Assembly (NCBI RefSeq): GCF_024138125.1
Contig: NZ_CP099993.1
Coordinates: 496,001 to 560,000, forward strand
Length of the DNA stretch: 64,000 bases
Direction of reading: 5' to 3'
Source: Halorussus salilacus
Lineage (GTDB): Archaea > Halobacteriota > Halobacteria > Halobacteriales > Haladaptataceae
A model generated the notes under the pieces. That model was not told where the DNA came from. It ran no database searches and saw only the letters and a program-made list of their open reading frames with translations. This document shows, in pieces, positions 7,713 through 15,660 of this stretch. A program made the position numbers and the translations under genes. The first letter of the stretch is position 1. Each line of letters begins with the position of its first letter.

Positions 7713-8174
7713 CTACCGCCATAGCGCGTTCCGGAGGTCCGACCAGTGGAACCACCACGCCAGCGTCCACAGCGCCAGCGTCCCCGACGGAATCACCGCC
7801 GACCCGCCGCGAGCCATCCCGAGCGAGAACCACAGATCGCTCGCGCCCGCGAGGACGAGAAGGCCGCCGGTCACGCGCCGGTCCTCCCAGCGCGGGCCGA
7901 CCAGCGTCCCGAGCGTCGCGCTCCCGACCGCCAGCAGATAGAGCAGGACCGCGACCGGCCACGCCAGCAGTCGGTCGGGCAGGCCCGCGGTGTGGACGTA
8001 CAGGTAGTCGGGCAGGGTCGTGACGTGGAACGGGTCCGCGCTCACCAGCCCCCACGCGAACACGAAGTCGCCGGTGAAGAACGCGGTCCACGGAACCAGC
8101 ACCGCCCCGAGAAGCGCGAGCAGTCGGCCCACCCCCGCCGAATCTCGGTCCGTCCCCCTCGGGTCTCGGGACAT
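7713..8174 (-). CDS. Haloarchaeal membrane protein (TIGR04206-like)
   Basis: 153-residue hydrophobic protein with about four transmembrane helices and a short charged N-terminus. It resembles an uncharacterised family restricted to haloarchaea (I believe TIGR04206, from memory only). Its ATG lies one base downstream of the stop of the DRG GTPase gene, so the two are one transcription unit. Function unknown. Confidence 0.7.
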   Translation of the reverse strand: MSRDPRGTDRDSAGVGRLLALLGAVLVPWTAFFTGDFVFAWGLVSADPFHVTTLPDYLYVHTAGLPDRLLAWPVAVLLYLLAVGSATLGTLVGPRWEDRRVTGGLLVLAGASDLWFSLGMARGGSAVIPSGTLALWTLAWWFHWSDLRNALWR

Positions 8175-8175
8175 C

Positions 8176-9285
8176 TCAGCGCTGGACCACGAGCCGGAGC
8201 ACGTCCTCGTCGGCGAGCTCGTGGTCGGTGCCGACCTGTTGCTCGTCGTGTTTCGCGCTCGGGCCCGAGACGCGCGCGAACCGGAACCGGCTTTCGAGGT
8301 CCCCGCCCAGTTGGCGGGCGGCGTCCCCCACCGTGCTCCCCTTCGGCACGACCAGCGGCTCGTCGTAGTCGACGCCCCGGCCCGGCTTGTCCATGTAGAT
8401 GCGCATCAGGCCGAGTTCCTCCCAGATGGTCTCCTTGAGCGATTCGAGGCCCTTCTCCTTCTCGGCGGAGATGAAGACGGCCTCCTCGGGGTCGATGCCG
8501 TGGTCGCGCAACTGCTCGTTGACGGTCTCGACGTAGTCGGGTTCGATGAGGTCGACCTTGTTGACCGAGACGATGGAGGGGATGTAGACGCGGTTGTCCA
8601 TCACGCCGTCGACGAGGCGGTCGATGTCGACCTGCTCGCGGATGGTCACGTCGGCGTTGACGTAACCGTGCTCGCGGATGACCTCCTTGACCACGTCCTC
8701 GGAGAGTTCCAAATCGACGCTCGACGTGACCCGGATGCCGCCCTTGCCCTTCTTCGCTATCTTGACGCTCGGGCGCGTCTGGTCGAGCCGAATCTTGTTC
8801 TCGTACAGTTCCTCGCAGAGGCGCTCGTACTGCTCTATCTCGAACACAGAGAGGACGAAGACCACGAGGTCGGCCGCGCGCACGACCGACAGGACCTCCT
8901 GACCGCCGCCCCGCCCTTGGGCCGCGCCCTCGATGAGCCCCGGCACGTCGAGCAGTTGGATGTTCGCACCGTTGTACTGTAGCATCCCGGGGTTGACGTT
9001 GAGCGTGGTGAACTCGTAGTCGCCGACCTCGCTCTCGGCGGCGGTCAGAGCGTTCAGCAGGGTGGACTTGCCCACGCTCGGGAACCCCACGAACGCGACC
9101 GTGGCGTCGCCGTGCTTCTCGACGTGGTAGCCTTCGCCCCCACCGGCGGAGGACTGGTTTTCGAGTTTCTCCTTTTTCTCCGCGAGCTTCGCCTTCAGAC
9201 GGCCGATGTGCTCCTCCGTTGACTTGTTGTACGGCGTCTCGGCGATCTCCTCGCGGAGGTCCTCGATTTCGTCCTCCAGTCCCAT
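8176..9285 (-). CDS. DRG-family GTP-binding protein with TGS domain
   Basis: 369-residue OBG/DRG-type GTPase. Helical charged N-terminus, then G1 GFPSVGKST (residues 67-75), G3 DVPGLIEGA, a glycine-rich RGGGQEV segment, G4 NKVD, and a C-terminal TGS domain (about 290-369) ending in VVQR. DRG proteins are ribosome-associated translational GTPases universal in archaea and eukaryotes. The ATG at 9285 starts MGLEDEIEDL, the normal DRG start; upstream codons are not conserved-looking. It is divergent from rpl11, consistent with a translation-related neighbourhood. Confidence 0.93.
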   Translation of the reverse strand: MGLEDEIEDLREEIAETPYNKSTEEHIGRLKAKLAEKKEKLENQSSAGGGEGYHVEKHGDATVAFVGFPSVGKSTLLNALTAAESEVGDYEFTTLNVNPGMLQYNGANIQLLDVPGLIEGAAQGRGGGQEVLSVVRAADLVVFVLSVFEIEQYERLCEELYENKIRLDQTRPSVKIAKKGKGGIRVTSSVDLELSEDVVKEVIREHGYVNADVTIREQVDIDRLVDGVMDNRVYIPSIVSVNKVDLIEPDYVETVNEQLRDHGIDPEEAVFISAEKEKGLESLKETIWEELGLMRIYMDKPGRGVDYDEPLVVPKGSTVGDAARQLGGDLESRFRFARVSGPSAKHDEQQVGTDHELADEDVLRLVVQR

Positions 9286-9421
9286 GAGGAGTGAGTGGGC
9301 CGTCCGCGCCGAAAAACCCTTTCCTTCCGGGTGGGCCGTGGCGTATCGTCGGTTCCGCCCGACCCGAGACCGCAGGGACCGAAAGATAAGCCTTAAAACT
9401 GCCGCGGCGGTTCGTTTAGGT

Positions 9422-9910
9422 ATGGCTGAGACGATAGAAGTGCTCATTCCCGGCGGACAGGCCGACCCCGGGCCGCCGCTCGGGCCGGAACTCGGGCCGA
9501 CCCCGGTCAACGTACAGGACGTCGTCAACGACATCAACGAGCAGACCGAGGCCTTCGACGGTACCGAGGTCCCCGTGACCGTCACCGTCGAGGACGACGG
9601 GAGCTACGAGATCGAGGTGGGCGTCCCGCCGACGGCTGCGCTCATCAAGGACGAGGCCGGGTTCGAGACGGGAAGCGGCGAGCCCCAGAAGGATTTCGTC
9701 GCCGACCTCTCCATCGAACAGGTCAAGACCATCGCAGAGCAGAAGCACCCCGACCTGCTCGCCTACGACACGCGCAACGCCGCCAAGGAGATCGTCGGCA
9801 CCTGCGCGTCGCTCGGCGTCACCATCGAGGGCGAGGACGCCCGCGAGTTCAAGCAGAAGGTCGACGCTGGCGAGTACGACGACGTGCTCGCAAACGAAGC
9901 GGAAGCGTAA
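9422..9910 (+). CDS. rpl11: 50S ribosomal protein L11 (uL11)
   Basis: 162-residue uL11, which binds the GTPase-associated centre of 23S rRNA. N-terminus MAETIEVLIPGGQADPGPPL is diagnostic. CCTTAAAACT (9391-9400) is 22-31 nt before the ATG, so the mRNA is probably leaderless. The last codons are unusual: a 39-bp stretch (9852-9890) is repeated at 13109-13147, where a second L11 3' end follows. The present tail (ANEAEA) therefore appears to have been supplied by an inserted element, replacing a native tail GAEEAAA. L11 is thereby separated by 3.2 kb from rpl1-rpl10-rpl12. Confidence 0.97.
   Translation: MAETIEVLIPGGQADPGPPLGPELGPTPVNVQDVVNDINEQTEAFDGTEVPVTVTVEDDGSYEIEVGVPPTAALIKDEAGFETGSGEPQKDFVADLSIEQVKTIAEQKHPDLLAYDTRNAAKEIVGTCASLGVTIEGEDAREFKQKVDAGEYDDVLANEAEA
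9852..9890 (+). repeat. 39-bp direct repeat, left att-like site in rpl11
   Basis: Positions 9852-9890 match 13109-13147 without mismatch. The repeat encodes QKVDAGEYDDVL of L11. Similarity decays on both sides, as expected for an integration crossover region. Confidence 0.8.
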
Positions 9911-10087
9911 TTTCGAGTTTTCTTCCGTTCTCTCCGGTCGAGAGACATCGTCGGTGCTCGTAGCAGTTGGTCAATTCTCAGTAGATTTTCGAACGCGCGT
10001 ACGCGAGACAGTTAGAATACGTCCGTCTCCATTCGAACTGGAAAATTAGAATACGTCCCTCTCCACGAACTGAAAAACGATTCCCGA

Positions 10088-11344
10088 CTACTGGCGACGC
10101 CGACACGCGTATCCGCAACCGAGTAGCACTGCGAACGCCGTCACTACTGGTCCGAATCCCGGAATGGTCCCCTCGGTACTCGGGTTTGTCGTCGTTCCAA
10201 CGGTTTCGCGTTCGTCGTGAGCGGCGACCGTTGTGGCCCACCCAACAGTCTCGTCTTCGTTGCGGTTCGTCTCACCAGCGAGGAGGAAGCCGTCGGCGGC
10301 GGGGAGCGCAGTATGGACGGTAGTCGCAGACTGTTCGTACGTCGCGCGCCATCGCTCCTCGCCGTCGGCCTCCGTCCGAACGACGACAACGTCACCATCC
10401 GGGTCGGCGAGGTTGGTCGTATCACCGACGAATCCGAAACCGTCGTCCGGAAACTGCACGACATCGGTTACGTCGAAATCGCTATCGAGTGAGGGATAGG
10501 ACTTCTCCCAGCGTCGCTCTCCCTGTTCGTCGAGTCGAATCAGCCATCCGGACGACCCGCTGGTTCCGGCGACTGCGAACCCCCCGTCGTCGGTTCGGGT
10601 CGCGTGAAATTTGCCACTATGTGGGCCGAAATCGACGGTCCTGGTTCGTTCACCCGAAGCATCGATGCGCCACAGCCAACCGCCGCTCGACCCGTGGGAA
10701 CCGACGACGAACAGTTCGTCGTCGGGACCAGCGAACAGAGCGCGGACGCGGTTCAGTGGCGACTCACTTTCGCCCCACGTCCACGGCCCTTGCACGGTAT
10801 CGGTCTCGGCGTCGTACACCGCGACGACCGCCCAGAGGTTCTCGGGACTCGAACCGGTATCGGCGAGTGCGTACCGACCGTCGGACAGTTCGGCGACGTG
10901 TCGAATTTGGTCGAACGCCTCGATTCGTCGGTGCCACGCTCGGGAGCCGTCTGCTTCGAGTTTTGCGAGGACTCCTCTTCCGGACCTGCCGCCGACGAGA
11001 AAACTGTCGTCGTCGGCCGAGACGATGGTCTTGAACTCGGTCGCTTCGCCGAAGTGATGCCGTCTCCGCAGTTCGACGTGACCCACCTCGTCGGTCGAGA
11101 TGAACAGGCCTCGGTCTTCGCTAGCGTCTTCGACGGTCGTTCCGGCGAACGCATACCCGGTCTCGTTCGGTGTAACGTCCGAGATCGTCGTGGAGTCTGG
11201 ACCGTACGTCTGAGTCCACTCCATTCCAGCAGGGAGGGCAGTCGTTCCAGCGGTGTGTTCGTCCGCGCGAGCGACGGTCGAACTGACCGCTGTGGCGGCG
11301 AACACATGGAGGAGGCGACGTCGGGGAATAACTGTAGATTTCAC
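10088..11344 (-). CDS. Secreted propeller-like protein with PGF-CTERM
   Basis: 418-residue exported protein. GTG start at 11344 follows TTTATTT (about 11370-11376) at leaderless distance. The N-terminus IPRRRLLHVFAATAVSS resembles a twin-arginine signal. The mature part has repeated blocks of about 45-50 residues (for example FLVGGRSGRGVLAKLEADG, FAVAGTSGSSGWLIRLDEQG), typical of a beta-propeller. The C-terminus TIPGFGPVVTAFAVLL followed by Arg residues is a PGF-CTERM signal, so it is a second probable archaeosortase A client in the window. Ligand unknown. It is cargo of the island between the rpl11 repeats. Confidence 0.75.
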   Translation of the reverse strand: MKSTVIPRRRLLHVFAATAVSSTVARADEHTAGTTALPAGMEWTQTYGPDSTTISDVTPNETGYAFAGTTVEDASEDRGLFISTDEVGHVELRRRHHFGEATEFKTIVSADDDSFLVGGRSGRGVLAKLEADGSRAWHRRIEAFDQIRHVAELSDGRYALADTGSSPENLWAVVAVYDAETDTVQGPWTWGESESPLNRVRALFAGPDDELFVVGSHGSSGGWLWRIDASGERTRTVDFGPHSGKFHATRTDDGGFAVAGTSGSSGWLIRLDEQGERRWEKSYPSLDSDFDVTDVVQFPDDGFGFVGDTTNLADPDGDVVVVRTEADGEERWRATYEQSATTVHTALPAADGFLLAGETNRNEDETVGWATTVAAHDERETVGTTTNPSTEGTIPGFGPVVTAFAVLLGCGYACRRRQ

Positions 11345-11393
11345 GAGTGGATTCCTTCTTTGAACGGCAAATAAATAGAGTGTTCGGTAACTA

Positions 11394-12161
11394 CTAGTCG
11401 GAGCGTTGGGCTTGCTCGACGACCAATTTATCAGTCGCGTCTATCGCGGTGACCTGACCGTAGTTACGGATTCGCAGTTTCGGAGTGATACGAACCGTTT
11501 CGGTCCATCGTTCGGTCTTTGTCGCTCGATACTTTTCGGGGACGTCAGGATTTTCGACGAGGTCATCAGTTGACTTCCGAAGCTCCACCGACACGTCCTG
11601 TGAACCGAGCTCGAAGGTCCCTTCCGAACCGGGGTTGATTGTCCCGCTGACGTTCTTTCCGGACGGCGAGATTACGTTGCCATTCCGTTCGAACTCGACG
11701 GATGGGACTTCGATGGCATCCTCAGGCTCGAAGAAGTAGCCACGGCGATAGTGCTCCAAGAGGTTGGTCGGTATCTTGTTAACCTTACCGCCGCCAAGAC
11801 CGTCCGAGAGTGGGTGGAACTGTTGTGCCCGAACGACTCCCTCGTTCTGTTTTATTGTCTCGATAGCGCTCTCTGGTGCGGGCTTCGTGAGGAACAACTG
11901 TTCCCCGTCGGGGGACACCGTGCGGTCGAGCGGCGTCTCGAAGTGCATAACGGGGTAGCTTGCTCGCGGGTCGTCGAGAGCAGGAAGTTCGACTTCGAAG
12001 GCGGCCTCTACAAAATGGGTTGGCCCGAGAGAAGTACCAGGCTTTGCTTCCACCGGAACGACACCAGCGGCACCCATGGCGGCCGTTGCACCCGCCGCTT
12101 TGAGGAATTTTCGTCGGTCGATGCGTCCAGATGTATCCTGTGAATCGTTGTTTTGGGTCAT
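11394..12161 (-). CDS. Tat-exported protein of unknown function
   Basis: 255 residues. A classical twin-arginine signal DRRKFLKAAGATAAMGAAG (residues about 15-33) predicts export in folded form; there is no lipobox Cys or C-terminal membrane helix. I do not recognise the mature domain. It starts 4 nt after the stop of the upstream gene 12166-12966, so the two are co-transcribed. It lies in the AT-richer island. Confidence 0.7.
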   Translation of the reverse strand: MTQNNDSQDTSGRIDRRKFLKAAGATAAMGAAGVVPVEAKPGTSLGPTHFVEAAFEVELPALDDPRASYPVMHFETPLDRTVSPDGEQLFLTKPAPESAIETIKQNEGVVRAQQFHPLSDGLGGGKVNKIPTNLLEHYRRGYFFEPEDAIEVPSVEFERNGNVISPSGKNVSGTINPGSEGTFELGSQDVSVELRKSTDDLVENPDVPEKYRATKTERWTETVRITPKLRIRNYGQVTAIDATDKLVVEQAQRSD

Positions 12162-12165
12162 GGAA

Positions 12166-12966
12166 TCAGAATTCAGCGTTGGCAGTGTCGCGCATGGCTT
12201 GCAGTGTGCAGTCGGTCATAAGCTGGTCGTACTTTCCCTGCCAGCTTTGGTCGCTCGTACACTGACCGTCGTACGCTTGGTCGTCCGTATCGTCTGCCCA
12301 GAGAGTCGCCATCGGACTGGTCGCACCGTATTCGCCCGAGCCACCCCACTCGTAGACCTTCCCGAGTTGGTGGTCGCCGTGGAATCCATCGTCTGTAGTC
12401 AGGCCGTTTTGCTCCGAGAGCTTACTGCTGATGAATCCGTGCAATGGCTCTTGAATGGAAAAACTCCGAATCAGGTCCGAGTTGTCGGATTTCGTGCCAA
12501 GCATCATCCAGAGCGCTTCTTTGAATGCAGTGTGACCAACCTCGGTTGGGTCGAAGTTGTATCCGTTGTTCGAGTACCAATTGACTGAAGGGCCGCCAGC
12601 GTGGTCAAAGCCGTCGCTGACGCCGTAGTGAAGTCCTCGGTAATCCGGGAACATGTTGTCCGAACTACTGTCTAGCCAACTACTGAACTTATCTCCAAAG
12701 TTGTGGGCTGTGTCTATCTCGTCGCTTCCTTCCTCGTAACTCAAGTTCATCGGGCCGCCGGTGTATTTCACTATTTCGTAGTAGTCCAGACAGTCGTTCG
12801 AGACGAACACGTCCATCGCACCCTCGATAGCGTTGACGACACGCCCGTCCTCCGAAACGTCGCCATCGACTGCCGACTCATTTGGATAGAGGTACAGAAA
12901 CGCCCTCCTTGTGTCACTACCATCACAAAAGCAACCGCCGCTCGCTACAGTTTCTCTGTTCGACAT
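12166..12966 (-). CDS. Unknown protein, first gene of island operon
   Basis: 266 residues, acidic, rich in aromatic residues, His and Gly, with several Cys (CFCDGSD near the N-terminus, DCLDYYE, QCTSDQS, DCTLQ). No signal peptide is evident. His-rich motifs (GLHYGVSDGFDHAGG, GFHGDHQLGKVY) hint at a metal site or hydrolase fold, but no HExxH is present and I cannot assign a family. It heads a two-gene unit with the Tat-exported protein, transcribed from a very AT-rich upstream region. Confidence 0.65.
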   Translation of the reverse strand: MSNRETVASGGCFCDGSDTRRAFLYLYPNESAVDGDVSEDGRVVNAIEGAMDVFVSNDCLDYYEIVKYTGGPMNLSYEEGSDEIDTAHNFGDKFSSWLDSSSDNMFPDYRGLHYGVSDGFDHAGGPSVNWYSNNGYNFDPTEVGHTAFKEALWMMLGTKSDNSDLIRSFSIQEPLHGFISSKLSEQNGLTTDDGFHGDHQLGKVYEWGGSGEYGATSPMATLWADDTDDQAYDGQCTSDQSWQGKYDQLMTDCTLQAMRDTANAEF

Positions 12967-13080
12967 CCTTTATAATTTTATTAGGAGATATTATAAAAAT
13001 TTTTAGTGATTTTTTATATAATTATTTATTAAATAGACAGTATTATTATAAATATATTTTGATATAGGAGATATTAAACC
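12967..13080. other. Extremely AT-rich block
   Basis: About 110 bp of nearly pure A/T, with TAGGAGATATTA repeated at 12982-12993 and 13065-13076. It serves as upstream region of the 12966 gene and marks the right end of the island. No ORF of interest. Confidence 0.6.
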
Positions 13081-13101
13081 AACAGTCGGTAGAGCGACTA
13101 T

Positions 13102-13170
13102 GAATTCGAGCAGAAGGTCGACGCTGGCGAGTACGACGACGTGCTCGGCGCGGAAGAAGCCGCGGCCTGA
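13102..13170 (+). pseudogene. Displaced 3' end of rpl11
   Basis: In frame it reads EFEQKVDAGEYDDVLG then AEEAAA and stop (13168-13170), matching the C-terminus of L11 encoded at 9841-9910. It has no start of its own. It is best explained as the native rpl11 tail left behind when DNA inserted within the repeated core 13109-13147 (the right att-like site). It directly precedes the leader of rpl1, the ancestral arrangement. Confidence 0.8.
13109..13147 (+). repeat. 39-bp direct repeat, right att-like site
   Basis: Perfect partner of 9852-9890. Bases to its left (GAATTCG) differ from L11, while bases to its right continue into a plausible L11 stop, as expected for the right junction of an insertion. 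Confidence 0.8.
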
Positions 13171-13384
13171 ACCGGACTCTCTACGCTTTTCCCGTTGGAC
13201 TCGGTCCGAGTAGCGACGGCTCCCTTCGGTCGCCGTCGCTCGGTGGGGTCGCGTACACGCGCGCGCGACGACTACCGATATATGCTTCAGGCAACGGGAC
13301 GCGTCTCGCGCGCCGACCGCCGGATGTCCGGATTCGGCGGCCACGGCGACCCACGTCGGCCCGCGACCCGGAACTGGTTCGACG

Positions 13385-13478
13385 GGTTTAAGTTTCGCAT
13401 GACCGTCGGTTCGAACGAGACAGGCATAGCCTGTTTCACTGACCCGTAGGAGCGTCCTGCGTACTACGGAGGTGAACA
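13385..13478 (+). promoter_or_regulatory. rpl1 promoter and structured leader
   Basis: GGTTTAAGTTT (about 13384-13395) is a TATA box giving a leader of about 60-70 nt. GAGACAGGC-ATA-GCCTGTTTC (13417-13437) forms a 9-bp hairpin with one G-U pair, and GGAGGTGA (13468-13475) is a strong ribosome binding site. Haloarchaeal L1-L10-L12 mRNAs are known to carry a leader mimicking the L1 site of 23S rRNA for autogenous control; this leader is the likely equivalent. The stretch 13171-13384 shows no other gene. Confidence 0.6.
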
Positions 13479-14117
13479 ATGGCAGATCAGGAGATAGAGC
13501 AAGCAGTCTCTCGCGCACTCGAGGACTCCCCGGAGCGGAACTTCCGCGAAACGGTGGACCTCGCGATAAACTTGCGCGACTTGGATCTTAACGAACCGTC
13601 GAACCGCGTAGACGAGAGTATCGTCCTTCCGTCCGGCACCGGCCAGGACACCCAGATCGTCGTGTTCGCGGAGGGCGAGACCGCCCTCCGCGCCGAAGAG
13701 GTGGCCGACGAGGTCTTCGACAGCGACGACCTCGAAGACCTCGGCGACGACGACGACCGAGCGAAGGACCTCGCCGACGAGACCGACTTCTTCATCGCGG
13801 AAGCGTCGCTGATGCAGGATATCGGTCGGTACCTCGGTACCATCCTCGGCCCGCGAGGGAAGATGCCCGAACCGCTTCAGCCCGACGACGACGTCGTCGA
13901 GACCGTCAACCGGATGAAGAACGTGGTCCAGCTTCGGAGCGGCGACCGGCGCACCTTCCACACGCGCGTCGGCGCGGAGGACATGAGCGCAGAGGAGATC
14001 GCCGACAACATCGACGTCATCCTCCGGCGACTCCACTCCAACCTGGAGAAGGGCCCGCTCAACGTCGACTCCATCTACGTGAAGACCACGATGGGACCCG
14101 CCGTGGAGGTAGCATAG
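13479..14117 (+). CDS. rpl1: 50S ribosomal protein L1 (uL1)
   Basis: 212 residues, full length, starting [18 protein letters not shown]. uL1 forms the mobile L1 stalk at the E site and usually represses its own operon. Conserved PRGKMPEP and the C-terminal [15 protein letters not shown] are present. First gene of the L1-L10-L12 operon; one base separates it from rpl10. Confidence 0.97.
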   Translation: MADQEIEQAVSRALEDSPERNFRETVDLAINLRDLDLNEPSNRVDESIVLPSGTGQDTQIVVFAEGETALRAEEVADEVFDSDDLEDLGDDDDRAKDLADETDFFIAEASLMQDIGRYLGTILGPRGKMPEPLQPDDDVVETVNRMKNVVQLRSGDRRTFHTRVGAEDMSAEEIADNIDVILRRLHSNLEKGPLNVDSIYVKTTMGPAVEVA

Positions 14118-14118
14118 A

Positions 14119-15162
14119 ATGTCCGCCGAAGCCGAACGCAAGACCGAGACGATTCCCGAGTGGAAGCGCGAGGAGGTCGACGAGCTGGTGGACCTCATCG
14201 AGGGGTACAGCAGTGTCGGCATCGTCAACGTGACGGGCATCCCGTCCAGGCAACTCCAGACGATGCGGGCCAACCTTCACGGGAGCGCCCAGCTCCGCAT
14301 CAGCCGGAACACGTTGCTCCAGCGCGCCCTCGACGAAGTCGACGAGGGCGTCGAGGCGCTCGGCGAGTACGTCTCCGGCGAGGTCGGACTCATCGGCACG
14401 AACGACAATCCGTTCGGGCTGTACAAGGAGCTCGAAGCCTCGAAGAGTCCGGCCCCCATCAGCGCGGGCGAGGTCGCGCCCAACGACATCCTCGTCCCCG
14501 AGGGTGACACGGGCGTCGACCCGGGTCCGTTCGTGGGCGAACTCCAGAGCATCGGCGCTGCGGCCCGCATCATGGAGGGCTCGATCCACGTCACCGAGGA
14601 CAGCGTCGTCGCCGAGGAGGGCGATGAGGTCTCCGAGGACGTGGCGAACGTCCTCGCGGAACTCGGCATGGAGCCCAAGGAGGTCGGCCTCGACCTCAAG
14701 GGCGTGTTCTCCGACGGCGTCGTCTTCGAGTCCGACGAACTCGCAATCGACGTCGACGAGTACCGCGCCGACGTGGAGACGGCGGCGGCCCGCGCCCGCA
14801 ATCTCTCGGTCAACGCGGTCTACCCGACCGCTCGGACCGCGCCGACGCTGGTCCGGAAGGCCGAGGGCGAGGCCAAGAGCCTCGGACTGGAGGCGGCCGT
14901 CGAGAGCCCGGAGCTCGCCGACGACCTCGTCAGCGCGGCCGACGCGCAGGTTCGCGCGCTCGCGGCCCAGATCGACGACGAGGAGGCACTCCCCGAGGAG
15001 CTTCGTGACGTCGAAGCCCCCGCAACGGGCACTGCCGAGGAGACCGAGGCCGACGCCGACGAATCGACCGACGAAGAAACCGAATCCGACACCGACGCCG
15101 AGGACGACGAAGACGACGACGGCGACGACGGCGGAGACGCGCTCGGCGCGATGTTCGGATAA
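14119..15162 (+). CDS. rpl10: 50S ribosomal protein L10 (uL10/P0)
   Basis: 347 residues, the archaeal P0-type stalk base: RNA-binding N-domain ([20 protein letters not shown]), the archaeal insertion, helical L12-binding spine and a long Asp/Glu-rich tail ending DALGAMFG, the stalk peptide that contacts translation factors. It follows rpl1 by one base and precedes rpl12 by 24 bp, as in other haloarchaea. Confidence 0.97.
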   Translation: MSAEAERKTETIPEWKREEVDELVDLIEGYSSVGIVNVTGIPSRQLQTMRANLHGSAQLRISRNTLLQRALDEVDEGVEALGEYVSGEVGLIGTNDNPFGLYKELEASKSPAPISAGEVAPNDILVPEGDTGVDPGPFVGELQSIGAAARIMEGSIHVTEDSVVAEEGDEVSEDVANVLAELGMEPKEVGLDLKGVFSDGVVFESDELAIDVDEYRADVETAAARARNLSVNAVYPTARTAPTLVRKAEGEAKSLGLEAAVESPELADDLVSAADAQVRALAAQIDDEEALPEELRDVEAPATGTAEETEADADESTDEETESDTDAEDDEDDDGDDGGDALGAMFG

Positions 15163-15186
15163 CCAACCCCCCAACGACTACTACCA

Positions 15187-15525
15187 ATGGAATACGTTTA
15201 CGCTGCACTCATCCTGAACGAATCGGGCGAAGAGATCAACGAAGAGAACCTCACCAACGTGCTCGACGCCGCTGGCGTCGACGTCGAGGAGTCCCGCGTC
15301 AAGGCGCTCGTCGCCGCGCTGGAGGACGTCGACATCGACGAGGCCGTCGAGCAGGCCGCCGCCGTCCCCGCTGGCGGGGCCGCCGCTGGCGCTGGTGCCG
15401 CCGAGGGCGGTGCCGACGAGGGCGGCGACGAGGACGAGGCCGAAGAAGAGGAAGCCGCCGAGGAAGACGACGACGACGAGGACGACGAGGCCAGCGGCGA
15501 GGGTCTCGGCGAACTCTTCGGCTAA
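15187..15525 (+). CDS. rpl12: 50S ribosomal protein L12 (P1-type)
   Basis: 112 residues: N-terminal dimerisation domain [20 protein letters not shown], Ala/Gly hinge, and an Asp/Glu-rich tail ending GEGLGELFG that recruits elongation factors. Last gene of the operon. The following 135 bp to 15660 contain no gene. Confidence 0.97.
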   Translation: MEYVYAALILNESGEEINEENLTNVLDAAGVDVEESRVKALVAALEDVDIDEAVEQAAAVPAGGAAAGAGAAEGGADEGGDEDEAEEEEAAEEDDDDEDDEASGEGLGELFG

Positions 15526-15660
15526 CTCGGGCTTCGCGGAACTCGATTTTCTTTCGGACGCCGACCGACCAGCGACGGCCGTCTCACCGACCAGCCACGG
15601 CGCTCGCGGGCGACACCCCCTGCGAACGTTTAAATCCGAGGACGGGACCAACTCTCCGCG

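Larger units (their letters stand above)
9911..13108. mobile_element. Genomic island inserted in the rpl11 3' end
   Basis: Segment between the two 39-bp repeats. It is AT-richer than its surroundings, carries three minus-strand genes of unrecognised function, and ends in an extremely AT-rich stretch (12967-13080). A 20-bp motif TTAGAATACGTCCxTCTCCA is repeated at 10012-10031 and 10046-10065 near the left end. No integrase or transposase is visible, so it is either a decayed element or depends on one elsewhere. Confidence 0.65.

Noticed and set aside
9911-13108. Integrase or transposase within the rpl11 island
   Set aside because: I read all three genes and the other frames; none shows tyrosine or serine recombinase or transposase motifs.
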